Shown: in pieces, positions 1 through 9,556 of the stretch
Layout of the letters: the number at the start of each line of letters is the position of its first letter
Numbering within the stretch: position 1 is the first letter of the stretch
Position numbers and translations under genes: made by a program
Notes under the pieces: generated by a model
The model's input: only the letters and a program-made list of their open reading frames with translations
Database searches by the model: none
What the model was told of the DNA's origin: nothing
DNA from: Pegoplata infirma
Lineage: Eukaryota; Arthropoda; Insecta; Diptera; Anthomyiidae
Direction of reading: 5' to 3'
DNA length: 64,000 bases
Assembly (NCBI GenBank): GCA_963921195.1
Contig: OY992539.1
Location: 135,125,182 to 135,189,181 of the forward strand

Positions 1-55
1 CGAAATAGAGGCGATTTATCGAGGAATCGGTTAATCGATTAACAGAATTGGAAAC
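1..55. repeat. Terminal fragment of a TTAATCGATTAA repeat element
   Basis: The window opens inside a repeat containing GGTTAATCGATTAAC and ending near AACACTAG. The block at 15293-15440 has the same TTAATCGATTAAT theme and ends TTGACAACTCTAGT, the reverse of a common hAT-like start. I infer the end of a hAT-like element whose other part lies outside the window. No duplication can be tested. Confidence 0.3.
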
Positions 56-845
56 ACTAGTAAATAAACAAAATTTTGATTTTAGAATCTTCAGATACCT
101 GAGGGGTATAAATATTTTCATTTTCGGTCCATTTGACTTTTAAAATATTTTTTTTACAAACTGTTAGGATTCAAGGACAGCTATTTGGCCTATATAGAGC
201 TTTTACTTTTTTCAAACTTTTTTCGGTTATCTCCACTTTCAATTTGACTATCTTAAAGCAATTTTGGGGTCATCAGAACTATACTGTCGCATTATTATCT
301 ATGTATGTGTAAATATCGAAGAGTTAAAAACAATTTGAAAAGAAAATGTTTTATTTCCTGACCTACAGTAGTTGTGTTACAATTTTAATCGGCTTATTGA
401 TGGGCAAATATGTTTTATTTGTTAAGCATTCAATTTTTAAAATGCGGAAAGAAAATGTAAAAAAATATTGTGAACTCTTTAAACAATGTATATAATATTT
501 TAATTAAGGTTAAAAAGTTTTAAAACATAAATTTACTTACAAAAAATTTACACATCAGTTTTGGAAAATTTAATGGTATCTTATACAGCTGGATCAAACA
601 CACAAAAGTGGGCTAGCAAAAAATTACCTTTGCTAATCTTTAGGTCCAAGTGCAGGACCACAAACATGTTCTGACATGAAAATGTTTTATATATTTCGAT
701 ACTTTACACACGGATTGCCAAAAATAAGTACATATTAGAGTAGTCCTTATTTTATAATTTTTTTATTTTTGCTGCTCCTGAAGCCTGGAATTGTTTAATC
801 ATAGAGTAAAGATGATCAGGGATTTTGATAGACCCCAAAACAATA
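56..845. other. AT-rich sequence, no gene seen
   Basis: I see no long open frame, no splice-flanked exon and no clear terminal inverted repeat. The stretch is ordinary AT-rich intergenic or intronic sequence. Confidence 0.6.
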
Positions 846-1195
846 TGTCACTTTATATAAATTGGTTCTCTTAATGTTTAAGAGAGTTTTTACATGCAAT
901 ACCAAAGGCAACACCAAGAGAACCAACTTATTGAGAGAGCAAAATAAATGGCATCCAACCAATTTGACACCCACAATCCCCACGGACATAATCCCCATAT
1001 CCGTTATGGGGACTATGACCAAATTCATTTCGGTCATTATACCCATAATGGTAGAGGGGACTATGCCCGAAAAGAATTTGGATGTAATCCGAATAAAAAA
1101 TGGACATAATTCCCAGATTTATGGGAATAATGACCACGTAACAAATGGCCAAAATCCCCATTACAGGGATTATGTCCACTATACTAGTTGATCAT
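846..1195. repeat. Block of four successive imperfect hairpin units
   Basis: Four palindromic units of about 31-38 bp follow each other at 984-1020, 1032-1069, 1102-1135 and 1147-1177. Each starts GG(A/T/C)C(A)TAAT.CCC and ends GGGA.TATG.CC, so each can fold on itself. A smaller inverted pair, TTGGTTCTCTT and AAGAGAACCAA, lies at about 855-932. Open frames exist on both strands (109 codons on plus), but they follow from the repeat lacking stops and do not look like protein. Family unknown. Confidence 0.55.
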
Positions 1196-1600
1196 AATAC
1201 CAAAAATTGTATAATTTTGTTATTTTTTTGTCAAAATAGTTTTTCTGCACAGAAAAAAATAAAAAAAAAGATTTAATTAAAAAATTCGTAGATTTAATTA
1301 AAAAATTAATTAAATCCGTACCAATTACTAAAATGCGCATATAAATTAAAAATATTTGTATGTCATTAATTAAAAATAAATGGATATTTATTTAATTAAA
1401 AATTTAATACTATAAATTAAAAAATTTAATTAAAACTAAAAAAAAAATAAATAAAGTTTTAATAACATAAATTAAAAATTTAATTAAAAAAATTTTTAAA
1501 TACAATTAAAATTTTTAATTCTATAAATTAAAAAAATAAATTAAAAGCAATACATTTTTTTTAAATAAATAATTTAAAAAAAAACACTTTTTTCCAAAAA
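1196..1600. repeat. Low-complexity TTTAATTAAAAA tract
   Basis: This is a degenerate array of TAAATTAAAAATTTAATTAAA-type words, nearly pure A and T and partly self-complementary. No coding potential is seen. Confidence 0.7.
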
Positions 1601-1747
1601 AAAAATATTTCTTCAAACTTTACCAAATATATTTATGCCGTGAAGACAAAGTCACTACGACAATTTTATAAAGTTGATTATAAACCTTTTATATACATAC
1701 ACATAAAACAATAAACAAAATGAGAATTCAAAAAACTATATAAGAAA

Positions 1748-4339
1748 CACAAAAAAAAACGTTCAGCAAACTACAATTACAATTTTATTGGTAAAAACTT
1801 TGTTAAATTACAAAAAATTACACTGTGCTACAGTGAAAAAATACTTCTGATGTGACATGGTATAGGTTGTTGGTGTTGCCGAGTAGATCACAAAAATGCC
1901 CATTAAACTTGCCAGACACCCTCAAATTATTGAGTTATTGTCAAAAAACGTTTTTTTGGGACTTTGCTCACTAAACCTTGTGTAATTCAGAAAATTTTCA
2001 ACCGATTTTAAATTTTTTAACTGTTTTGGATAGAAGAAGGATGGTCTTTCCATGTGTGTGAATTTGTATACACATATAAGAAAGATATCTATTGATTTTT
2101 TCTATAATATCTAATTTTTTTGCTATTTTTTTAAAAATTTTTGAGTTTATCGATTTTTTTTCTGCTATAGTTCGTTTAACTACCTTTATATTTATGAATA
2201 TATTTTTTAAGAAAATTTAATTCTGAATACGATGAGCATTATCCTGAAAAAGTCAGATAAGAATTGACAGAGTTGTGATAATTTTTCTAAAAAAGAAAAT
2301 TACGATTTTGCAGGAAATCGCCGTTCAGATAACCCAGGCAAAAAAAAGTTATCATAGAGGTCATGTACAAAATTTTTAAAGGTTTTTGGCGAGCTGAATC
2401 CGAATCTGGCCTTTGAATTGCTCTATCGCGTCAGGTTTTTGAGATATTCAATATAAATTGATATATCAACTTAATGAGATAGCGCAATTTCAAGGTCAAA
2501 TTCGAATTCAGGGGGCCAAAAACCTTTAAAATAATGATACGCGACCTCTCAGTATGGTCGTTTATTTTTTTATTTTTTTTTTTGCCTGCTCCAAATTTTT
2601 CATCTATTTTACGAAGAATATCACGCTTGAAACATTGATGCTAAATTTTTGTAAATCCGTCCAGTAGTTTCGGAAATATAAAGATTTTAAGATTTTTTTG
2701 ATTTGAGAAAAATTAAAATTTCAAATTCTCTCAAGGGTTGCCAATTTGGTTTTTCGTCAATAGCTCGGTAAGTATAGGCCCGATTTGGGTCGGAGACCTA
2801 TACGTTCCAACTTTTTATGCTCTTTCAGAATATGTAACCCAAATTTTTACCCCGTAAAAAAATATTTTTCGACAAACTTGGCAACCATAGTCAGTGCGTA
2901 AGAAAAAATATGGTAAAATCGCTATAACTCCAAAACTACTGGACCGATTTACAAAATTTTAGCGTCAATGTGTCGAGCGTGAAATTCTAAATAAAATAGC
3001 AATTAAAAAATTACAAAAATCAAAAAAAAATTGTTGGTAAAAAAAAAAGGATGGACTAACTGGACTAACTGCTTTTTTTGTCAAAAAACTTTTAAATTTG
3101 TTTACTCCATATTTTTCATCTATTTTACGTAGAATATCACGCTTGACACATTGATGCTAAATTTTTGTAAATCCGTCCAGTAGTTTCGGAAATATAAAGA
3201 TTTTAAGATTTTTTTGATTTGAGAAAAATTAAAATTTCAAATTCTCTCAAGGGTTTCATGCAAATTCTTAATTTTCTTTTTTAGGGAAATTATCACAACT
3301 CTGTCAATTCGTATTCACAACTAAATTTTCTTTATGAATACGTTTATAAATATTGTTGAACGAACTATAGCAGAAAAAAATCGATAAACTCAAAAAATTT
3401 ACGAAAAATATCAAAAAAAATTAGATATTGTTAAAAAAATCAATACATATCTTTCTTATATGTATTGACCAATTCACACAAATGAAAAGCCCTATCCTTC
3501 TTCTATCCAAAACAGTTGAAAAATTTAAAATCGGTTGAAAAATGTTTAAGTTACACGTGGTTTAGTGAGAAAAGTCCCAAAAAAACTTTTTTTTGACAAT
3601 AACTTTAATATTTGAGGGTGTCTGGCAAGTTTGATGGGCATCTTTGTGATCTTTTCGACGAGACCTACAACCTTAACTACCTCTTTTTAAAAGTATATTC
3701 GATTTTGTGTTTTTTGTAGCACAGTGTTATTGGTAAAAAGCTTGTAAAATTACTAGGAATTTTTGTTAAATAGGAGGTAGCAAACAAGAAAAGTTACAAG
3801 TTCTTCTAGTAATTTTACAATGTTTTTTTTTGGAGTGTGTGAATTTCGAAAAACAATTCTTTGTCAAATTACTATTAAAAGTCTCGTAATCCCATTTTAC
3901 CAATAATTGATCCTTGTTTTTAACAAATCGAAATTTACATTTTTTTGCAATTTTACAAATTTCCAAGATAATTTTGCAAACAAAATCTATTAAATTCACG
4001 AGAATTCCTTGTATTTTTAATTGCGCCAAAAAACTAAAAATTTACAATTTATTGGTAAAAAGCTTGCAAAATTACAAAATTATTGGTAAAAAGCTTGTAA
4101 AATTACTAGGAATTCTCGTAAAATAGGAGGTAGTAAAATTACGAAACCTCATTGTAAATTTTATAGTGTCAAAACATTTTTAAATTTACAATTTTATTGG
4201 TAAAAACCTTGTAAAATTACAAAATTATTGGTAAAAATCTTGTAAAATTACTAGGAAATTTTGTAAAATAGGAGGTAGCAAACAAAAAAAAGTTGCAAGT
4301 TTTTCTTGTAATTTTACAAGGTTTTTTTTTTTTTGAGTG
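1748..4339 (+). mobile_element. ATTGGTAAAAAGCTTGTAAAATTAC MITE complex, interrupted
   Basis: The flanks 1748-1820 and 3727-4339 repeat ATTGGTAAAAA.CTTGTAAAAT blocks, the same family as the complete MITE at 19968-20427. The right end TTTTTTGAGTG at 4339 matches the window-wide (C)ACTCAAAA terminus. A second end, TTTTTTTGGAGTG, lies near 3836, so at least two copies are fused. The foldback at 1821-3726 sits inside. The left boundary, near CACAAAAAAAAACG, is uncertain and shows no clean duplication. No protein is encoded. Confidence 0.55.
1821..3726. mobile_element. CACTA-like foldback element with TTA duplication
   Basis: The ends are CACTGTGCTACA and its inverse TGTAGCACAGTG, flanked by TTA on both sides (1818-1820 and 3727-3729). 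Joining the flanks restores the ATTACAAAA.TTATTGGTAAAA repeat seen intact near 4210, which supports the insertion. Inverted arms of roughly 400 bp (about 1866-2330 and 3290-3675) surround a centre with a second hairpin (2378-2533). A nearly identical ~140-bp direct repeat lies at about 2597-2740 and 3115-3255. CACT termini with a 3-bp duplication fit CACTA/EnSpm; PIF/Harbinger (TWA target) is the alternative. No transposase frame. Confidence 0.75.
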
Positions 4340-4600
4340 TAGTTCACCTTAAATTCAGGTGTTAAAAAACTGTCAAACAAGTTTAAAAAAAATATTTTAC
4401 ACTAAAAAAAAATTACACTCGAAAAAAATTTTACACTCTGGTGTTGTTATTTTTTTCAAAATTGATATTTTTCACGATAGAAAATTTACTATAACTTAAA
4501 AAGGGCATTGTGGAAGGTATTCATAGATTCGACCAAGTCGAATTTAACTTTTCTGCTTGTTGCAAAAAATAAAATGTGTTAACTCTCGAGAGGGATATCA
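4340..4600 (-). mobile_element. Fragment of a mini-me-like dispersed repeat
   Basis: In reverse orientation this matches 39860-40080 and 8690-8960. Shared parts are the AGTTAAATTCGGCTTGG segment with its GAATCTATGAATACC continuation, and the AGTGTAAAAATAT.TTTGAGTG segment. It is a truncated copy of the repeat family that includes the mini-me-like element at 39860-40885. The junction with the MITE end at 4339 is abrupt. Confidence 0.5.
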
Positions 4601-5320
4601 TTTTTTGACGACAGAATCTTGTTTACAAGGCGAAAATATATCAAGAAATCTGTGCAAAATAAATCGAATACAAATAAAAATTGTATACATATTTCCATCT
4701 GATTTTAGCAAATACCCTACATTGTGAATTCACATTTTGTTTTGATAATTTCCTTAAAAAAATATGTTTCATCACTCATAACAGCATGATCCAAAATAAT
4801 GGATATAAAATCAACATATCGTATTAACAACAATAATAATCCAAAAAGAATTGCGAAAAAAAAAATCATTTGAAGTACCTAATAAAATTTTAGTGAGAAA
4901 AAAAATCAACAATTTCGTTATTTTTTTTTTTCGTTAAATAAACAAAAAAATTGCACTTTCAACAAATAAAAAAATATATGTATTAAAATTAAAAAATAAA
5001 CTAAGACGTCACTAATAAGTTTTTCTACAATATTTTCATACATACCTAAGAATAGAAAATTTCTCAATGAATATTTTTACGTTTTTCCAAAAAACCATAA
5101 AAAAACGTGAATTTAAATAAATATGCTGATCTTAAGTTGGCACGTGCTATAATTTGTATAAAAATTAATTTAATTAAAAATATCCAAGCAATAAATGAGC
5201 TTACTAAAAAAAAATTTTAAAAAGTACAGTATTTTTATTTTGTTTGGTGGACCGAAGACTTTGAGAAGTCATCGTACAAAAAAACTTTTTAGGAGTGAAG
5301 AAAAACGGTACTGCATAAAA
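4601..5320. other. AT-rich sequence, no gene seen
   Basis: Long A and T runs with no frame above about 60 codons, no inverted termini and no recognised repeat. Nothing can be annotated. Confidence 0.6.
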
Positions 5321-6079
5321 AACAAGTAAGAAAATTTTAGTCGGTCAAGACCGACCATATAATACACAATACCAGTGTTTCCCGGAAAATGGGTCCCAAG
5401 TTCAAACATGGACCGATTGGATCTGTCTTTTGTCAAATCTTTAACAAAAGTAAAAAACACACTAAACTCATTTAACTGAATATCGGGCGAAATTTTCTTA
5501 AGGGGGTAAGTCCAAAATTGGTCCGATCATAATCATTAAGTTATTAAAGTACATGTTAAACACACACAAACAAAATTTAAATAAAAATATTTTCCATTTT
5601 CATAAACTTTGGGAGATTTATATGAATATCGGGAAGGTGGTTTGTATGGGGGCTACAATAATAACTGGTCCGATTCCTTTGAATTTCGGAATGGTAATTA
5701 TTGAGTATAAAACACGTTTAGCTGCCGAATTTCGAAGGGATACCTATTATACGGGTATTAGAGCCGTTTGAGCCAAAATTAAAGCGGACCTTTGTATGGG
5801 GGCTAGGTCTTAATATGGACCGATTTTTCGTCCTTGGGCCAAACAAAGCTTAACTTTCAAATTTCAGCCAAATCGGTTAATAATTGCGATCTGTATCGTG
5901 CTTACAACGTTTAAATGGACGGACGGACGGACGGACGGACATCGCTAAAATAACTTAAAAAGTTATTCTGAGTCGATTAGTATATTTGAAAGTGGGTCTA
6001 GGACCAATATTTCGTGTAGTTACAAACATCAGCACAAAGTCATAATACCCTGTACCACAAAGTGGTGTTGGGTATAAAA
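5321..6079 (+). mobile_element. mini-me/DINE-1-like element, type A
   Basis: The copy starts near AACAAGTAAGAAAATTTTAG and the inverted pair GTCGGTC/GACCGAC. It contains (GGAC)5 at about 5921-5940 followed by ATCGCTAAAA, and ends with a small hairpin, ACCACAAAGTGGT, just before GGGTATAAAAA. Related copies lie at 41480-42236, 51035-51835 and (inverted) 42950-43577. The GGAC proto-microsatellite and 3' hairpin fit dipteran mini-me/DINE-1 elements, which are non-autonomous Helentron relatives. No Rep/helicase is present. The short frames inside are not genes. Confidence 0.7.
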
Positions 6080-6217
6080 AGGTACTCCATTTAAGGAAAT
6101 GAGCCTTAATTTAAGGAAATTCGGTCATACGAAGGTTCCAAAGAATTTTTTTCTCTTTTTAAGTAAATTATTGCCTTAACAATTTTTGAACGCTTTGTGC
6201 TTAATATGCAGAAAGTG

Positions 6218-6979
6218 CACTCAAAATAATAACTCTGTTAAATTTCAGAAAAACTCTGCTAATTTAACAGAGTACACCATACTTTTCCAGCTAACAACAT
6301 TTCTTGGAAATTTTATTAAAATACTCTGTAAAATGATTTTGACCAAAAAAACTATAAATTTACAGAGTTTATAGTAAAATATTGGTTAAATATGAAGGCT
6401 TTTTGACAAAGAAACTCTGTAATTTTACTTTAAAACTCTGTAAAATGATTCGGACAAAAAAACTGTTAATTTACAGAGTTTCTAGTAAAATATTGGTTAA
6501 ATAAACCACCATTTAGCAAAGAAAACTATGTAAATTTACATATATTTGTAAAATGCATTTGATCCACAACAAAAATTACAGAAAAAACTCTGTAAATTTA
6601 CAAAGTTTAGTTAAATGCATGTTATTTTATAATATTTTCATGAGATTTCTGAAAAAAAAAATAAACTTTCTCTAACTATATACAGATAAAATTTTTATGT
6701 TTAGTAACAAAAACAAAAACTAATCAAAACAGAAAACTTTTTTGGTAAGGAAAAAATACGAAGTATTTTGCTTAAATCTGTATTTTAGCAGAAAACTCTG
6801 TTAATTATCTGTAAAATTAAGATTACAAAGTAAAAAGTAATATAACAGAGGAAACTTTGTTTTTTTTGTCACATCAAAATACAAAGTATTTTCTTTAAAT
6901 CTGTATTTTGACAGAAAACCCTGTCAAATATCTGTTGAATTGAGATTACAGTCATTTTACAGAGTTATTATTTTGAGTG
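6218..6979 (+). mobile_element. CACTCA-terminus MITE, AACTCTGTAAA family
   Basis: The termini CACTCAAAATAATAACTCTG and the inverse CAGAGTTATTATTTTGAGTG form a perfect 20-bp inverted pair, flanked by TG (6216-6217 and 6980-6981). The interior is built from repeated AACTCTGTAAAAT and TACAGAGTT words. Fragments of the family lie at 31775-32040 and 52490-52652. No coding capacity; a 2-bp duplication is shared with the other CACTCA elements here. Confidence 0.75.
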
Positions 6980-7136
6980 TGATTACATTTTTATTTTTTT
7001 AACTAGTTGTAACAGGTCAGCGTTGTTGGCACTAAGAAAAAATTTATACCCCTTTGCCAAATTGTGCTCTTATGTCCAATAGTTCCCGCTCGGTTAGTAC
7101 CAACCTATAGCTTTCAGTAGTAAAAAATTCGGTTTA

Positions 7137-7662
7137 CAAGAGAAGTCTCCCTAGTGTCACCCGCGGATCTTTATGGAATTGGTTTTATTTTGTAGAGCAG
7201 AAAAAATTAAGGGACACGTATTTTTTTTAGCGGCCCAAATTCATATTTAGGGGGTAAAAAGGAGGGGGGAAGACAAGGCCATTTTTCAGTTTTTTTCGTT
7301 TATCTCCTATATTATGTAAAGAAACCTAGTCATGTTACATATGAATTGAAAGGTATTTAGAAAACCTATCTACGTGTACTAATAACGTTTCCAAACAGAC
7401 ACAAACTTTTCGTCATATTGAGTAAAATACCAAAATTTTAGGACATTTTTGTTAATAAGTCGAAAAATATTAACTTCTTTGGCCCGTTGTTAGCACCACG
7501 AGATAGGCATTTTTAATACCTTTAATCTGATACCCCCCCCCCCCCCCCCTAAAAATGAGTTTGGGCCGCTAAAAAAAGATAAATGTCGAATTAATTTTTG
7601 TTCTTAACAACATATCCAAATTTCATGAAGATCGGAGGGTGACACCAGGGAGACTTCCCTTG
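7137..7662. mobile_element. Foldback MITE with TTA duplication
   Basis: The ends are CAAGAGAAGTCTCCCTAGTG and the inverse CACCAGGGAGACTTCCCTTG, with the inverted arms extending past GATCTT/AAGATC to roughly 45 bp. TTA flanks both sides (7134-7136 and 7663-7665). It interrupts the satellite. Terminus and target size suggest CMC or PIF/Harbinger, undecided. No open frame. Confidence 0.65.
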
Positions 7663-7841
7663 TTAGCCATTTTTGCGTAATTGAAAAACAGGCAGACATA
7701 CGTTCAGTATAGTACAATGGGGCGTGGCAATTTAATCCTCTTTGTTTCACCACCGCCTAGTACTATCTGCTAAAAATTTTATTGAGATCGGTTAAGCAGT
7801 TTTTGTTGCATTTTTCTCCGCTCTTCTGGATTGCACTCCGA

Positions 7842-8182
7842 CACAGAAAATAAAATCGTCAAATTTAAATCAACAAACATCAATTGTAAATCAACCAAAC
7901 GTGATATCAACCAAACATTTTGTACAAAATTTCGATTTTGTTTTCAAAAAACTGAACAAATTGTGTTTGTATTTGTTGAATTTCTTTGTTGAAAAAATTT
8001 TTTTAGATATTTTACTTTTGTTAGATCAATTGTGCTTGTTTAATAAAAAATTTTTTCAACAATCAAAATTTATGAACGTTTGTTGATATTACAAATTTCC
8101 TTATAGGAGCACTTTCAGTGAAATGAAAAATTATTGTATTCACAAATATCGGGGTCAATATAACAATTCATTTTTTGCTGTG
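7842..8182. mobile_element. CACAG-terminus MITE, ATCAACAAA family
   Basis: The element begins CACAGAAAATAAAATCG and ends ATTCATTTTTTGCTGTG. The interior repeats ATCAACCAAAC/TTTGTTGAAT words in both orientations. The segment TTGTATTCACAAATAT with GGTCAATATAACAATTC recurs inverted in the copy at 55144-55531, confirming a family. I see no convincing target duplication for this copy. Confidence 0.55.
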
Positions 8183-8689
8183 TATTGGTTAGTTCTATCA
8201 GTAGTAAAAATCTTAACGAAACCGCTTTAGCCGCTTTTGAGTGATTTCGTAACAGGCTCACATAACGTTCAGTCTATTACAAAGGGGCGTGGCAATTTAC
8301 GCCGTTTTTTCCAATTATGATCTTATGTGGCCTACATACTTTCCGCCCTTGGTTATCACATTCTGTAGTTAAATGTGATTTTGCGTGATTGCGAAACACG
8401 GAGACAATATTCAGTAAAGTACAAAGGGCCATGTCGTTTTTCGCCCCTTTTTCCAATATAGCTCGGATAGCAATATCAGGGCTGAAAATTTTATTTAAAT
8501 CAGATCAGTCGTTTTTGCGTGATTGCGGAGCATGCAGAAATAACTTTCAATTCAATGCAAAGGGGGGGGGGGGGTCATTTTAAGCCCCTTTGCCCAATTA
8601 CACTCTTATTTGGCCTATAGTTAGTACTCGGTTAATACTATATGTGGTAAAATCTTTAAAATCGGTTGAATACCCGCAACAATGCTCTT

Positions 8690-9000
8690 TTTAAAGGATA
8701 GTAAATTTTCTAAAGTAAAAAAATTTACAATTTTGATTAGAAATATTTTATTTTGTATAAAAAGTTTTTTTTGCCATTTTTGTAGAAGAAGAAAAATGAC
8801 TAATTTTTTTGGAGTGTAAAATTTTTTTCGGGTGTAAATTTTTTTTTTTAGTGTAAAAATATGTTTGAGTGAAAAAATATTGTGGGTTAACAATGTTTTT
8901 AAGCTTGTTTTTTTAAAGCACGTGAATTTAAAGTGAAACCCATCTGAAATTCAAGATTTTGCTAATAACTTTTGAACCACTGCAGTATTTATATTATTTA
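8690..9000 (+). mobile_element. mini-me-like repeat fragment
   Basis: This contains TTTTTTCGGGTGTAAATTTT, AGTGTAAAAATATGTTTGAG and TTTTGCTAATAACTTTTGAA, all shared in order with 39900-40150 and, inverted, with 4340-4450. The (GGAC)n and GGGTATAAAA end are missing, so the copy is truncated. Confidence 0.5.
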
Positions 9001-9313
9001 CAATCAAATAAATAATATTTATTATTGTATGTGACATTTATTTTGTAAAATAGCATTGTTTACAATATTAAATTTAACATACACAAACTTGAATTTTTTA
9101 CCTAAGTTTTTTTTATAAATATAAATAAATTTAATTCGATAAAGTCGACATATTAATGCCACATTGTAAACAACACATTGACAACAAATTGTCTTTAATT
9201 TTTTATAATATATATGTATGAGGAACTAATTTATTTAATTAATTAAAAAGGTAAGCAAAAATAATGTGTTTATATATTTGATAAACGTATATTAACCAAA
9301 ATATTAACTTTCA
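9001..9313. other. AT-rich sequence, no gene seen
   Basis: Short TA-rich words only; no repeat ends or frames are supported. Confidence 0.55.
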
Positions 9314-9550
9314 GTTGCAGACGGTGGTGGTTTATCCGAACATTTGCGGCATCCGCCACGCTTTTAATCGGAACTTGTAAAAATACATTACTTGGAATCT
9401 CCACCCAATGTAGGCAGTTTAAATTTTAAGGAACGCCACAAAAAACATAAAACAATTGGTCTCTGGTTCGCAGTGTTGGTGCAATAGTAGACACCAAAGC
9501 AGATCCAGAAAATGACTTGATATTTTTGATTGCAGATTCCGGTTAGTGAT
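9314..9550 (+). other. GC-richer island flanked by splice-like signals, unidentified
   Basis: A TAACTTTCAG acceptor-like site precedes TTGCAGACGGTGGTGG and about 45 bp of clearly higher-GC sequence, then GGAACTTGTAAAAAT with a weak donor-like GT. A second acceptor-like GATTGCAG lies near 9535. Read in one frame the segment gives ADGGGLSEHLRHPPRF followed by a stop. It could be a small terminal exon or a remnant of a retro-inserted transcript. I recognise no family. Composition is its only real support. Confidence 0.2.
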
Positions 9551-9556
9551 AATTCA

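Larger units (their letters stand above)
7010..8690 (+). repeat. Interrupted ~140-bp satellite (ACAAAGGGGCGTGGCAATTT)
   Basis: Degenerate tandem units share ACAAAGGGGCGTGGCAATTT, a CCCTTTGCCCAATTA.A.TCTTATTTGGCC segment, and GTTTTTGCGTGATTGCG. Unit starts near 8278, 8421 and 8556 give spacings of 143 and 135 bp; diverged units lie near 7045 and 7713. The array is interrupted by the elements at 7137-7662 and 7842-8182. Runs of about 19 C (near 7531) and 13 G (near 8563) mark hypermutable sites. Confidence 0.6.

Noticed and set aside
862..1191. 109-codon plus-strand frame with matching minus frames
   Set aside because: Overlapping frames on both strands arise because the hairpin repeat lacks stops. 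The peptide is a decayed repeat with no domain.
7525..7552. Long C run as a functional G-quadruplex or i-motif
   Set aside because: A single homopolymer next to a foldback; more likely slippage or sequencing artefact, and nothing else supports a role.
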